Shown here piece by piece: positions 13,741 to 25,985 of a stretch of DNA of 64,000 nt (its first letter is position 1; every line of letters begins with the position of its first letter). The translations under genes and the position numbers were made by a program. The notes under the pieces are model-generated. The model made no database searches, was not told the DNA's origin, and was given only the letters and a program-made list of their open reading frames with translations. The stretch spans positions 253,593 to 317,592 of the forward strand of contig VFFE01006673.1 in the NCBI GenBank assembly GCA_008921705.1, written 5' to 3'. The stretch is from Burhinus oedicnemus. Taxonomy: Eukaryota; Chordata; Aves; Charadriiformes; Burhinidae.

Positions 13741-13892
13741 TCTTCCGGCTAAAGAACCCGGCGTATCCCACGGGGCAGCAGCGGGGGCACCTGGTGGGGA
13801 GCAGCCCGGCCCGGCTGGAAGAGGCCTCGCTTGAGCTGTCCAGGGCGCGGGTGCTGAACAGGTCTCCGTCCTGGGAGGGGCACGCCTGGGGT
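13741..13892. other. Isolated GC- and CpG-rich patch inside the intron
   Basis: About 150 bases of high GC content with repeated CpG (CCCGGCG, CCCGGCCCGG, GGGCGCGGG) stand in sequence that is otherwise AT-rich for kilobases on both sides. Both strands have short open frames here, but the translations (Pro/Ala-rich on the minus strand) match no family I recognise. It could be an intronic enhancer, a minor or alternative promoter, a small exon of a non-coding transcript, or an inserted fragment. Confidence 0.5.
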
Positions 13893-14168
13893 TTGAGTTT
13901 TTCCTCTTTTTGGCTGCTACAGAGTGCGTGTTAAACCCTGAACAATTCATGCTTGATTATTAGTCTTTTGTTAATCCTGTTATTAAGTGCTGTTAGCCAA
14001 ATACCAGAACAATGACATAGATATATTATTACATGAGGTCTGTCTTCTGCAGCCAGGCCAGAATCAAGATGTTTTCATGGTTTTTTACTGTTGGTCTTTA
14101 GGCAAGATTCATGGCTTAAAGATACTAACTTAAGTTTGTGTAAAGGATGATGAGGTATATACAATTGT

Positions 14169-14216
14169 AAAAAAACAAACAAACAAACCCAAAACCAAAC
14201 CACCACCAAACCACAA
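14169..14216. repeat. A/C-rich low-complexity tract
   Basis: A run of A followed by AAAC units and then ACCAAACCACC-type sequence, about 48 bases. It is like the tract 700 bases to its left, with the GC-rich patch between them. Confidence 0.8.
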
Positions 14217-15426
14217 CTTAAATCCCCCTCTATTTATACAGCACTAGTACCAATTTGTATACACAGTCACATTTGTACTTTTGTCTGTGTTATGGAAAGG
14301 TTTTTCACAGCCCAGTCAGATGCTTTGAATTTTAAAGAATAATTGCAGCTGGCTTTCTTGTTTATACAGGAAGGAACAGATTCAAGTTTACTAGCTAAAA
14401 GAAATAGTAATACCAGATAGCTCTCTCCCTAAGTCTATTTTTAATGAATACTGTTATCAATCTATCCTCCTGAATCTGGCTAGGCAGACAATCACTGGCA
14501 GAAACAGCAACTTAAGTTTTTTAGGACAGTTACTCTGCTGTTAAATGATGTCTGCTTCATTACCACCCCTGTCCTTTTTCGTCAGACACACCTAGCAAAT
14601 TAGAGCTTTCTACAAGCCTAATTCAAAGTAAGCAGACATAAAAATTGAGAGATACTAAACTGTAACAGTGCAATAAATGCCCTTTCAGTTACATTTCAAG
14701 GCTATATAAATTGTATCTAATAGCTAGAAATAGTCAAGTACAATTAAAAAGCAAAAAAGAGCCCTTCACCTTTGTAATGATGAAAGAACTACCCATTAAT
14801 AAAAATGCATCAATTGCAAATTTCTGCATTCAAAATTGTGAATCAGTTGTGAAATAGTAAGAGTAATTTTCTTATTAGGAAGTTTTCCAATGGTAAAATT
14901 AATTGTCAAAATAAAATACCAAAGGAATTAGATGGTTTTCCATTAAGAAATTAAGAAAGAAAAGATAAACATCACCTGCTCGGAATGGGCTGATCCCGCA
15001 TGCCAGTTCCGGGAAGGAATTGTTGACCTCAAGGTTCCTTCAAGTGCTATGATCATCAACAAAGAGCCTTTCACCCACACATCACTCTTTAGAATTAAAT
15101 CTGTTCTTGTAACCCCTTTTGTGTAAAGTTTTGGGGAAAAAGACATTGTAGGCATACTAACTTAAAAATAATCTGAAAATTCACTTATAATGTCGAGAGC
15201 GAGGCCCGTTGTTTTCCAACACACTGTAGAAGACAGGAAAATGCAATGTTTAAGTGCTGCATACAACAATAACTGACTGTAATACCTGACAAAGTATCTT
15301 TCCTCTATACTTAACCCTCTATGGACAAGTACTTGTGGTGATATTCCTAACCCTCAGTTATAGGGTTCGATTATTATACCATTCACTGACTTTCATGGTT
15401 AGGAAAGCACCATTAAAATTAGCTTG

Positions 15427-15457
15427 CAGTTTAGCTAACAGTTTAGCTAACAGTTTA
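15427..15457. repeat. 12-bp tandem repeat, about 2.6 copies
   Basis: The unit CAGTTTAGCTAA occurs twice in full and then as CAGTTTA. It is a short local duplication with no coding context. Confidence 0.85.
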
Positions 15458-18400
15458 AAGATGTGAATACCGAGATCACAGAAAGAGCTCCTTTCCTCTA
15501 GCAGAGGAAGGAATTTTTATCAGTTATATACAACAGTTCCTGACAAACAGGATTATGCTCTTCAAGGCCGATTTGTGATTATATCAAAAGTTCTGCATGT
15601 GCAAGACTCACTGACATGAATAAAACTGTCCTCAGCGTTTTAGCTGTACCAGTAGCTTAAAAACATTGTACCTAGTACATTTATCATCCCTGCCTGAAGG
15701 AGCACAAGGCTAAATATGTTGGAGAGAGAAAATACAATAGGGAAAATGCAAGAAAAACAAGGTACTGACTCGAGGCTTTTCTTCCTTTCCTATTTCTATA
15801 TGAAATTTCTCATGTCTGAAATTGAATTACAAGTCTAATTTTGTAAATTTACAAATCTGTAAGGCACATACAGAAAACTGATAGGATTAGAATTTAATAT
15901 GTTGGCATTTATGTTCCAGGTTTTAATGCCTTGTGCTATATGTACAGCACATTTAGTCAGTTAGACCTCTGAGGAAGCAAGTTTAATCAGTTTTAACTTG
16001 CGTGCGCTTCGAAATACTGCTAATGAAAAAAGTTACATTGCAATTTTCAGATTTGGGGAAATCCAAGTTAGAAAAACTGGAGACAAGAAAATACCTAAAA
16101 ATGGATACCCTAAAACAAAGAATTTCATCAAAATGGCCTCTCTTCTCTTTGATATAGAGGTAATTATCTATTTCAGTGTTTCTCTTCAGTATTACTCCTC
16201 CATTAACACTACAGATACACCTACTGCTAGATAAAACTAGGATAACAAATTTAAAATCTAAATTAAATATAATAACCAAAATTATGTCTTTCTAGGAAAA
16301 AAAAACAAGACTCCTAAACTAAGATGCTGATTTTTTTTTGTTTTAAACAGGAATATTTTTAAGATCCAGCTGAATCAGTATTTCTGCAGATTTATTTTTG
16401 TTTCCAATAGCACTTCAGTTACTAATACAGGTGTTGCAAGTAAGATGACTCATCTGCACAGAAAACAGCAACGAGGCAGAGAAAAGGAAGAAAAAAAGGA
16501 GTCTCAATAATCTATACACACACGGCTTTACTGTGTCACAGGATAACAGTTTAAGAGATTGGAAAACACCTGTATCAGCACACATATCCATGCACCCTGA
16601 TACCCTCTAAGTAAGAGTAACATAACACCACCATTCAGTACAGACTTTTCCCCCTCCTCTGTCTTGCTTACAAATTTGGCATCCTTTTCAGAGGATTTCC
16701 TTTGAGATTAACATTTCCTGGAGTTCTTATGTTTTTCACTCATTTTAATTCTGCATCTTTGTGGATAGTGTCAGGCCAGCCACATGTCGAATACAAACAT
16801 TTGTTTTTAAACGTATTTCAAAGAATGCTTGCATAATACAGCTAACAAAGTTTTACAATTAAGAATAGGCTGCCATGTGACACAGCTGTTAAACGGCCCA
16901 TTAATAGTCCAAATCCACAATGGGAAAAGGAAGAAAAATAAAAGTCCCTAGATGTGCATCTTATAATTAGTATTTTGCTGCACTTTGTAAAATGCACATT
17001 TTACAGATATCACAGCTAAATAAAAGTAGAGACATATAACTACTTGCAACCATTTAAGACCCTTCCTCATGTTGACAAATTATGCATCACTTTTGCATAC
17101 TTACCCTGCAAGCTAAGGTATTTGTAGAGCGAAACAAGGGGAAAATCAGAATAATCCCCAAATTGATATCATCTCATCTAGATCAGAATACCTTCAGGCC
17201 TCCCATTCTCAGCTCATTACATCAGAGCTATAGCTAGAGTAATTTCCATTATTAAAGGGCAGTATAGCCCAGCACCCTGTTTCTCAGCATAGTTAGCAAT
17301 CCAGACGCACCACCAAACCAACAGCATGGCTGTATAGCTTTTCAGGCTTGAAAAGCCAACGACATTCAATACCATGCTACACCCTCATTCAGTACCACAC
17401 TACATCCTACACACTACACCAGCCATTTTCATTAGTTAACTAATGAACAATTGGTGGAATGACAGAGATGGAAGGAACAACCTGTGAGTAGCAAAATACA
17501 AGAACCACCTCTCCAGTACACTTCAACAGGGATCCACTTCATTTTTTGATGCTTTTGGCAACTTCTAGCTTAGCTGCTAAGTACATTTTTTTTCATCAGT
17601 AAAATACCAGTATAAAATACGAAATCTGTATGCCAGTATTTTCATCAATAAATTAAACTTCAGCTAAAAGGGAGGTCAATATCAATAACCCACTACTAAA
17701 AATCAGGCACTAGCCATACATAAGCAAGTATTTTGCAGAGAAAGACTGACATGTCTGTTACAACAAATATAAGGCAAATCACACTTAGCATTGGTAAAGA
17801 CTGTTCAAAGTATAATTTTTTCCAAGAGTTGAAAGAAATTGCAGAAACTAATTCCTACTGACTTTTCTAGCACTACTAGAAGCAAAGATTGCAGCAGAGG
17901 TCCTGGAAATCTTTTGCTCTGTCACTTAATAATAATAAATAAATAAATAGGTCTAATATTTAACAAGTTTTTTAAGAAATTATTTAGCCAGTGGTCAAAA
18001 TTACCTTGATCAAAGATTACAGCTAGCCAATCCCTAAAAGAGACTCAATACTGACCAGCATTTAAAAACTAGAATGCTTTTGACAACCACTCCATTACGT
18101 CAGGTTCCATGACAGCATAAACTTGTATTATCTGTATGGATAGGAAAAAACAATCTCAACATTGCTGTCAGCCCAAGTGATCTTCATAAAGCTTAATTCT
18201 AGCGCACTTTTCACAAATCAACAGATTTCCCCAACATATTTAACTGTTTAACGTCAAGAAATTACATCATCTGAGCTTAAAACTCTTTTGAACATTTCTT
18301 CTGAATAAAGCTTTAAAGCAAAATGTACAATCATTAAATACATTTAAAAGGTCAGTTGCCTGCGCACCTGTGGAGGGAATTCATATATGCCCACCGAGCT

Positions 18401-19001
18401 CACTAGAAGGAATTCTTGCCCCCCAGCTCCAAATATGTTCATAATTTCCTTTTGACTTCATCAGCTGAGCACAACTGTATGCTTTACCACTGGAGGGGCA
18501 CAGTGGAGACACAAAGGAGAATAACCTGGGCTGAACACATCACCCCCCACACTTGCACAACACAAAACACGTTATTTGTGTTAGCCTTCTTATTGCTCTG
18601 TTTGCAGCAGAACTAGTCCCACATTTGCAAGGAACATTTCCTCCACTCCCTAGTTTTATGCTGTCACTAGATATTAGTCTTATCAAGTACATGAAAACCA
18701 AAGTTTATTTTAGCACACAGTTTATTATGCTAGCAATGGAATCTGTATTTCCTCCAAACTAGAAGTTATTTCAGTATTGTATTTTACTTCATAATTATTT
18801 TAAACACTTTGGGTTTTCACATTCATGGTTGCAAAGAAGCCCAGTATAATGTGTCTTTGAAAATGTTATCACTTACAAAACATACAAATTCACAGATACG
18901 AGACATTTGAATATAAACTAATCCAAGGCTGAGCTGTAGTAAACATACAATTAAAGGACTGAATTCAGTTCTTAAGAAGCAAGGCAATGCCTGTACACTT
19001 G

Positions 19002-19045
19002 TCATCTAATATCTAAATGTTAGTCATCTAGTATCCAAATGTTAG
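19002..19045. repeat. 22-bp tandem duplication
   Basis: Two adjacent 22-base copies beginning TCATCTA and ending AAATGTTAG differ at two positions (A/G and T/C). This is a small, fairly recent slippage or repair duplication. Confidence 0.88.
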
Positions 19046-19679
19046 AACAGCTGAATTAGATATTCAATGGGTGTTTCCTTGATAGGATGCAGCTCTTTTA
19101 CACATATGAATTTCATGCTGTTTTCATTCACATGCTGTTCTAGTAGATCATTCCTCTTCAGCCAGCAACAGACTTATGGCTTTCTTGCATGGGTGGAGCA
19201 GGTAATTTATTTCTTTACACAGCACTTTAAAAATACTGAAGCAGTTTTACAATTATGTTTTATTATTTTGGAATTGTAATTCATTAATAGATTGATAGAG
19301 CTTTAACAAAAAGCAGGGTCTTTTTTGTTTTGAACTCAGACAATCTACTTGTCAGATATTTAGTACTACTCCCAATATAGAAAGGAAACAAGGATCTATC
19401 CACACTGATCTGACCACCTCTAACAACTACACCTGTAAGTATAAGGGGGGGAAAAAACAAACCAAAACACTCAAACCAACCCTAATCGACTATTAAGGTT
19501 GCAAAATCACAACAATGAAAAAACAGAAAGCTCTAGGAAGAAAGTTGCATAGGTAGCCCTGTATTTGGGCACTTCACACCTGAACTCAGTAATACTCAGT
19601 AATTTCAGGACACTTCATCAAAATCACCTCTGAAGATGAATCATGCTTATCCAGTTTAAGAGACTATAGGAGCCCTGCG

Positions 19680-20515
19680 CCACTTGCTGCACAAGCATAA
19701 TATGGACAGGCTGGATCAATGGGCCAATGCCAATTGTATGAGGTTCAACAAGGCCAAGTGCCGGGTCCTGCACTTGGGTCACAACAGCCCCATGCAGTGC
19801 TACAGGCTTGAGGAAGAGTGGCTGGAAAGCTCCCTGGCAGAAAAGGACCTGGGAGTTTTGGTTGATAGCCAGCTGAATGTGAGCCAGCAGTGTGCCCAGG
19901 TGGCCAAGAAGGCCAGCAGCATCCTGGCCTGGATCAGGAATAGTGTGGCCAGCAGGGCTAGGGAAGTGATTGTCCCACTGTATTCGGCACTGGTGAGGCC
20001 GCATCTCAGATACTGTGTTCAGTTTTGGGCCTCTCACTACAAGACAGACATTGAGATTCTGGAGCGTGTCCAGAGAAGGGCAACAAAGCTGGTGAGGGGT
20101 CTACAGCACAAGACTTACGAGGAGCAGCTGCGGGAACTGGAGTTGTTTAGCCTGGAGAAAAGGAGGCTGACGGGAGACCTTTTGGCTCTCTACAACTACC
20201 TGAAAGAAGGTTGTAGTGAGGTGGGGGTTGGTCTCTTCTCCCAAGTAACAACTGATAGGACAAAAGGAAATGGCCTCAAGTTGTGCCAAGGGAGGTTTAG
20301 GATGAATATTAGGAAAAATTTCTTCACCGAAAGGGTTATCAAACATTGGAACAGTCTGTCCAGGGAAGTGATGGAATCACCATCCCTGAAGGTACTTAAA
20401 AGACAGGTAGACGTGGTGCTTAGGGACATGGTTTAGTGGTGGTTTTGGCAGTGTTAGGTTAATGGTTGAACTCTATGATCTTAAAGTTCCCTTCCAACCT
20501 AGACGATTCTATGCC
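19680..20515 (+). mobile_element. CR1 non-LTR retrotransposon, 5'-truncated, with an open 250-codon ORF2 tail
   Basis: An uninterrupted frame at 19684-20436 encodes the C-terminal part of the CR1 ORF2 protein. The thumb-like region carries [35 protein letters not shown] and [19 protein letters not shown], followed by [14 protein letters not shown] and [17 protein letters not shown]. The non-coding tail then runs through the TTCCAACCTAGA hallmark to a degraded ATTCTATG terminal repeat. The endonuclease and the reverse-transcriptase catalytic core are missing because of 5' truncation, the usual fate of CR1 copies. The lack of stops or frameshifts over 750 bases suggests a comparatively young insertion. 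It is not a host gene. Confidence 0.95.
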
Positions 20516-23500
20516 TTCCAACATTCAGAATGCAGGGGTGTGATTTTAAACTCATTCCTCCCAAAGGACAGCAAAACATCCCAGAAAATGGATAGCAAAT
20601 CCTCAAGTGTGTCACCTTAGGCTACTTCAGTCATCCTTAGTTTAGGCTACTCATCCCTACTGATGCAGCAAAGACAATGACAAGAAAGAGGACTGCCTCA
20701 TGGTGAAAGCAGTTAAATGACCATAGAGAACTGCATTTTACTATTGTCACTGTTCTTTATATTCTGGAGATTGTCCACCATTCTCTCTCTGAAATTTACT
20801 TAATTGATGATGCTCTGCTCTATCTGGTAGGGCCACAGCATCTTCTCAAGACAGGTAAGATCTTTCCCCATACTGGAACTTCAATCCATAGTCATACTCA
20901 AGAATCAAGGAGGAGTGATGTTCTTCAGTCCACAAGAAGTAAAACTCCCAATAGCTGCAGGAAGTCAGGATTCAAAGGCAACATGATTTTCAGGGAACTA
21001 TCTAGGATTCTTGGCAGGGAGATAGTTTATTTCCTAAGCTTTCCGAAAGACTATCATCGGATTGTTCCAGATTTCATTATAAAAGAAAAATTTTTAAGAT
21101 TCTCAAAATACTGTCTGTGTGTTCAGGCAATCTGCAGAAAGCACTTCTAAGCAGACCTTTCTTTTTCTGCACATGGAAAACTTCACCAGTTTTAAATTCC
21201 TGTCATGAAGGCCACATCTGTTAGCGTACACTGTGACAGTTTTTATTTTAGCAGCACAGAAGAACTGCATTTAGGTTACGCTCAGTGCAATTCAGCAAGA
21301 ACTCATCCTTCAATTTTGTGTCAAATTCAGTACTTGAAGACAGATGCATTTGTATTTTAATAAGACATGGGTCCCTCCTCTTTTTGCACTGAGTCCTAAT
21401 AATTTAAAAAATGTGGTAAGTGCCTTAACTATACTTCAACTCACACAGATGTACATACACCTATACTTTATGAAAAAGTTTTCCAGGAGAATTATAACTT
21501 AAGCGTAATTTTTCCCCACAGAATAGCCTTTATGCATGTTCAGGCAACATGCTAGAACTGACATAACAAAGAATGTTATTTACGAGCATTGATACTACTC
21601 CAGATACGCAACTAAACTCTCATATCTAAAAACTCCACCTTCAGTTGTTAAAACCGTAATGAAATTGCAGTATAAATCAAACTGACATAGGGACTAATTA
21701 CGGTAGCCCCACTAGGAAGTATTTTGGAACACCATTAGTTTTAAAAGCCATTTACAGTTAAAATGTTGCTAAACAATTGCTTTATATAAATAACACTTCA
21801 TATGGAAAGCCAAATATATTGTAACAGCTCATTTTTTCTTGCCATTATTCTTAGGTGAATTTATTATAAGTTACTAGAAGACATACAAAGTGCATACCAG
21901 ATGAGAACTCTGTATTTATAGCACACTAAGTCGGTCAGCAAACAGAATCTACTAAAAATATCCACAATGGTATGCAGCACGCCCACCCTTTGGGGACTAT
22001 TCACAGGCTGTGGTGGTCTGATTTTTGGACAGAGCAGACAAGGAAGAAGAAAACACCCAGGTAGGTCAGTTCCTAAAGACTAAGAGTAATGGAATTGAAT
22101 CCCATACAACACTTCATATTCTCTTTGGCAGGCAGTCAGACATCCTGAGCCCTACAAGATTTTCCTGCCTGCTTCCTGATCTCTCCGGGTCAATACTACA
22201 CAATCTCCATGCAGGGAACAGAAGTATGAGCCAAGTGAAAGCCAGAACCAACTCCATTCTTACTACGGCTTACCCTCCCATTTTTGCAAGCGTGAGGAAT
22301 TTGAAGCCTGTCAATCAACAGACACCAGACAGCCCTGGATGCACACCGAGACATCCTTATGAAAGTCACAATGATCATTTACAAAGGAACGGTGGCCTTG
22401 GGAACATAGAAAATATATAATGAGAGAGTAGACAGCAAAACCACTTTCCTGCATGCCTATGAAGTGATGTTCTGATATTACCCAGGTAATCATGGGTTTT
22501 ACAGAAATTTTTTTCTTTTGATTTATAAGACGCATGTCTTTAAAGATATTCCAAAATAAAAACCCAGAGTGCTCAAAGGTTTCCTCACTGTTTCTTTTCA
22601 CAGGTTAAACATCTTCAAGAATATGTTCCATTACCATAGTAAATGAACACAATCTGTAGAAATGACCATACATCTCTCCTGAAACTAATTAAACCATTAA
22701 TGAACAGTAGACACGCTGCAGAAAAACGTTGAAAATAATATAAATTTGGTTCATACATCTGCAAAAGCAGGGAAAACCTGCCCCAAAACCTTCATAACAT
22801 TTTTCAAAACTTAAAAGTTTCATGCAAGGCTAAGACAGCAAATCAAGAACATGATGAAGTTTTCCATGAGCAGCTGGCAGGAACAGGAGAGGAGAACTTA
22901 CCCAAACAGATGGGTAGGCAATGTGTTTTAAAAATAGTTTTGAATTTCTAGCAGTGACAAAAGGCTTTCTTTATAAGACAAAGAAATTACTTGGGAGGTT
23001 GTTGAAGAGTAGTCTGCAATTATGTGAGAGAACATGAGGAGAGGCACGCTGTCAGGATATCAGAGTTGCGTTTGGTATTCAGAAGACATTAAAGCGGAAA
23101 GCCTTTGTTTGAACTGGCACTGCAAAGGCTCAATCAGGTATTATCACTGTCTTGATAGCCAAAAGAAATATTTATATATGCCATTACAATTAGGCTGTTT
23201 CCTTTTCTTCAGACTGTTAACTATTTATGTTTTTCCCCTAAATGCAGTATTGCCATTTTTATTATTTGGCTTCTCCTACCCTCTTTTGTTTAGCAGACAG
23301 TAGGAGGAGAAGAAAAAGAAGCACTTCAAAGATCCTCTAACACTTGCCTCAGTCTTTACTCCAGTGCCCCAAGCCTCTCATCATCATAGAGACCTGGCTC
23401 CTTCTTCAACTGAAGGAAACGCAACACAGCTCCCAGGGGCTTCACTAGTACTACTAGAAGATCCAAACAGTGCTCATTTAGTTCTTTTAGCTCACTTGTC

Positions 23501-24533
23501 CAAATATGTAGCATTTGAGACCAAAACCAGCCTCCTGACTGAGCTGGAGCAGGTGGGTGGTGGTGGTGGGCTTTTTGCTTTTTCCTGTCCTCCATCCACT
23601 CCTTAAGAGAGTTTACGTCTCTGCTGCCAACCAGGAACTGTATGCTGCCCACTATATGTATGCAGGAACAGAAGAGCCTGCTAAATACAGGAACAGCAAG
23701 ACCCTGAAAAGGGATTGGATTCCTCAAATTCATCTGTCAGAACAACTCTTCTGAAACTCCCTATCAATAGACTTTATCCTTGGTCTGCTTTCCTAGCACA
23801 TTAGATTTTTCCATCTGTATTTTGGTTAATGGAATGATAATACAGTTCCAAAACCTCCCATATCTTCAGCAACTGCTGAAGTGACTCTTCTCTCTTACTT
23901 TGTAGTCAACTCATAGGTATAACTGAAGAGAAAATGAGGCTTGCATCTACCTTCCCCCCAGTCTGTGGTTGTTGTGTATTTACCTGTATGTGTACAGACA
24001 TGTTCATATTTCTCTCAGCTCCCAAACCGGTCTCCATTTTAACCTTCTTCTACGATCAGCAGACTTCAGCCAGCCTCTCATTGTTATTGCTCTCATTTTT
24101 ACAAAGTGGACAAACATGGATATGATTGTGTTTCACTGGTGCAGCCAAGTGAATAGAAACAAACCAAAACAGCAAAGCAGAGACAGCTTCTTAGCTTTCA
24201 CTGCTCTGCGCCTTGGAAGACCTATGAAAAGCAACAGCAAAACTATCTGAAAAAGCACATGGGATTTTTTGTGGTCACAAGAGCAAATACCTCTAAAAAA
24301 AAGGCAGAATTTGTATGGAAAAGTTATAGCTTTTATTAGACTAAATCCTTGCACTCTTTCTTCATTCTGAATAGTTAGGAAGTAATTTAGAGAAATATAT
24401 ATTTTATCAAAGATTCACTGGCCTTCCTCAAACATCAAAAGAAAATTTCCAACTGCCAGGAAAAAAAGGTATGTCAAGCAGTACCAAGGCATACAGGCTG
24501 AAACTGTAATAGCAAGTTTCACTGCTTCTTACA

Positions 24534-24747
24534 TAGAATCACCTAGGTTGGAAGAGACCTTTAAGATCATTGAGTCCAACCATAAACCTAACACTGCCAA
24601 AACCACCACTAAACAACATCCCTAAGCACCATATCTACTCGTTTTTAAGTACCTCCAGGGATGGCAATTCCACCACTTCCCTGGGCAGCCTGTTCTAACG
24701 CTTGATAACCCTTTCGGTGAAGAAATTTTTCCTAATATCCAATCTGT
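24534..24747 (-). mobile_element. CR1 3'-end fragment
   Basis: The left end reads ATAGAATCACCTAGGTTGGA, the CR1 3' hallmark in reverse orientation. The tail includes AACACTGCCAAAACCACCAC, which matches the tail of the copy at 19680-20515 almost exactly, so the two belong to the same subfamily. Only about 215 bases remain. The homology ends just after codons for [15 protein letters not shown] in the ORF2 C-terminus, and beyond 24747 the sequence is unrelated. This is an inert 5'-truncated insertion. Confidence 0.92.
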
Positions 24748-25805
24748 GATTCACACACTGAGGATATCTGAATAGTCTCATTGTAAAGCATGCTTTCCAA
24801 CACTTCTCCCAAGTCGGGGCAAAGACCTCAGAGCTACAACATTGGCTCGCAAAACAGGAGCAGCATTGAAGTCTGAAGTGTTTAAGAGTTTCACGATTTC
24901 TCAAAGTGATAGTACTTGTGTGACACTGGGAGAGAAGGGCAAGGAAGTGACGAAGACATAGTCATACCACCCCCCACCCCACCCCTAAAAAAAAAAAAGT
25001 GAGAAAGATGAAGAGAACCTCAAGAACATATTCAAATGTACCATATAACTAAACAGATCAGATGGAAAACAAAACAAGTTGCGGCTTTCTAGGCAGTTTG
25101 AGAGATGTCTAAAAAACTTCTTTTCTGAGACTTCACATCATTCTTCTACTGATATCTGCTTCCCACAATCCAACGAGTAATTCAGGTTATAACCTGAGGC
25201 ATTTGTGAACTTTATTCTATAGAATGAAGAATTCATTCAATACTTCTACCAGCTATTATTACAAACAAATGCTATTAAAACATACCTATAAGGTTGTACC
25301 CATACTATGTTACATACATTCAGTAACTGGTGATAAATCCTGCACTGTAAAGTACTTCATAAAAAAGCCTGATCATTATTTGGCTTGAGAAGAATGTAAC
25401 AAACTTCCTTCTCCTAATAAAGTTGAACAGACACAACTAAATCTCCAAATTATTGCTCCAAGTCTTGACATAGACCTGAAAGCTGTCAACAGTTGTACCT
25501 GACAACACTATATATTTAAAAATCTGTCTATAAATACATCATATAAAACTGTATATGACCATGTATAACACAAACTGAGATTTTTGTATAATACTTAAAT
25601 GGTCTCTGCTCAATCAACTTGAATGAAGAACTGATGCGGAAATTTAAGACTCAATACGTAACATTTCTGCTCCTCTTCAGTTGAATTTCTACATATTCTT
25701 CCCTAAGAGACTTTTAAAGACAAAATATATTTAAAGGCTTTATACTTGTCTTACAACAATATTCCCAAGAAGAGATTTAAATTTGAACACCAGAAGGATA
25801 CTTAC

Positions 25806-25985
25806 AGTAGGTGTTTTCACCAAGAATTCTCCCTGTTGTGACCACCCAGAAACAGGATCACAAACATGAAGTGGGTTCTGAGGAGCTGTCAACATTTTAA
25901 GTGATTGAAGTAACACATCAGCAATTACCCAAAGCAAAGAAAATTCCAAAAGACTGTCCATTTTCAGCTGAACCAATTGCTGCAA
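25806..25985 (-). other. Exon-like open segment of uncertain status
   Basis: On the minus strand the sequence TTGCAG precedes an open frame of about 60 codons that ends exactly at ACT followed by GTAAGTATCC, a strong donor. The conceptual product includes SLLEFSLLWVIADVL and QNPLHVCDPV and is not recognised. It could be an alternative or non-coding exon, but chance is a good explanation in 29 kb of intron. Confidence 0.15.

Noticed and set aside
22025..22420. 131-codon open frame on the plus strand
   Set aside because: No recognisable domain, no splice or promoter context, and opposing open frames on the other strand.
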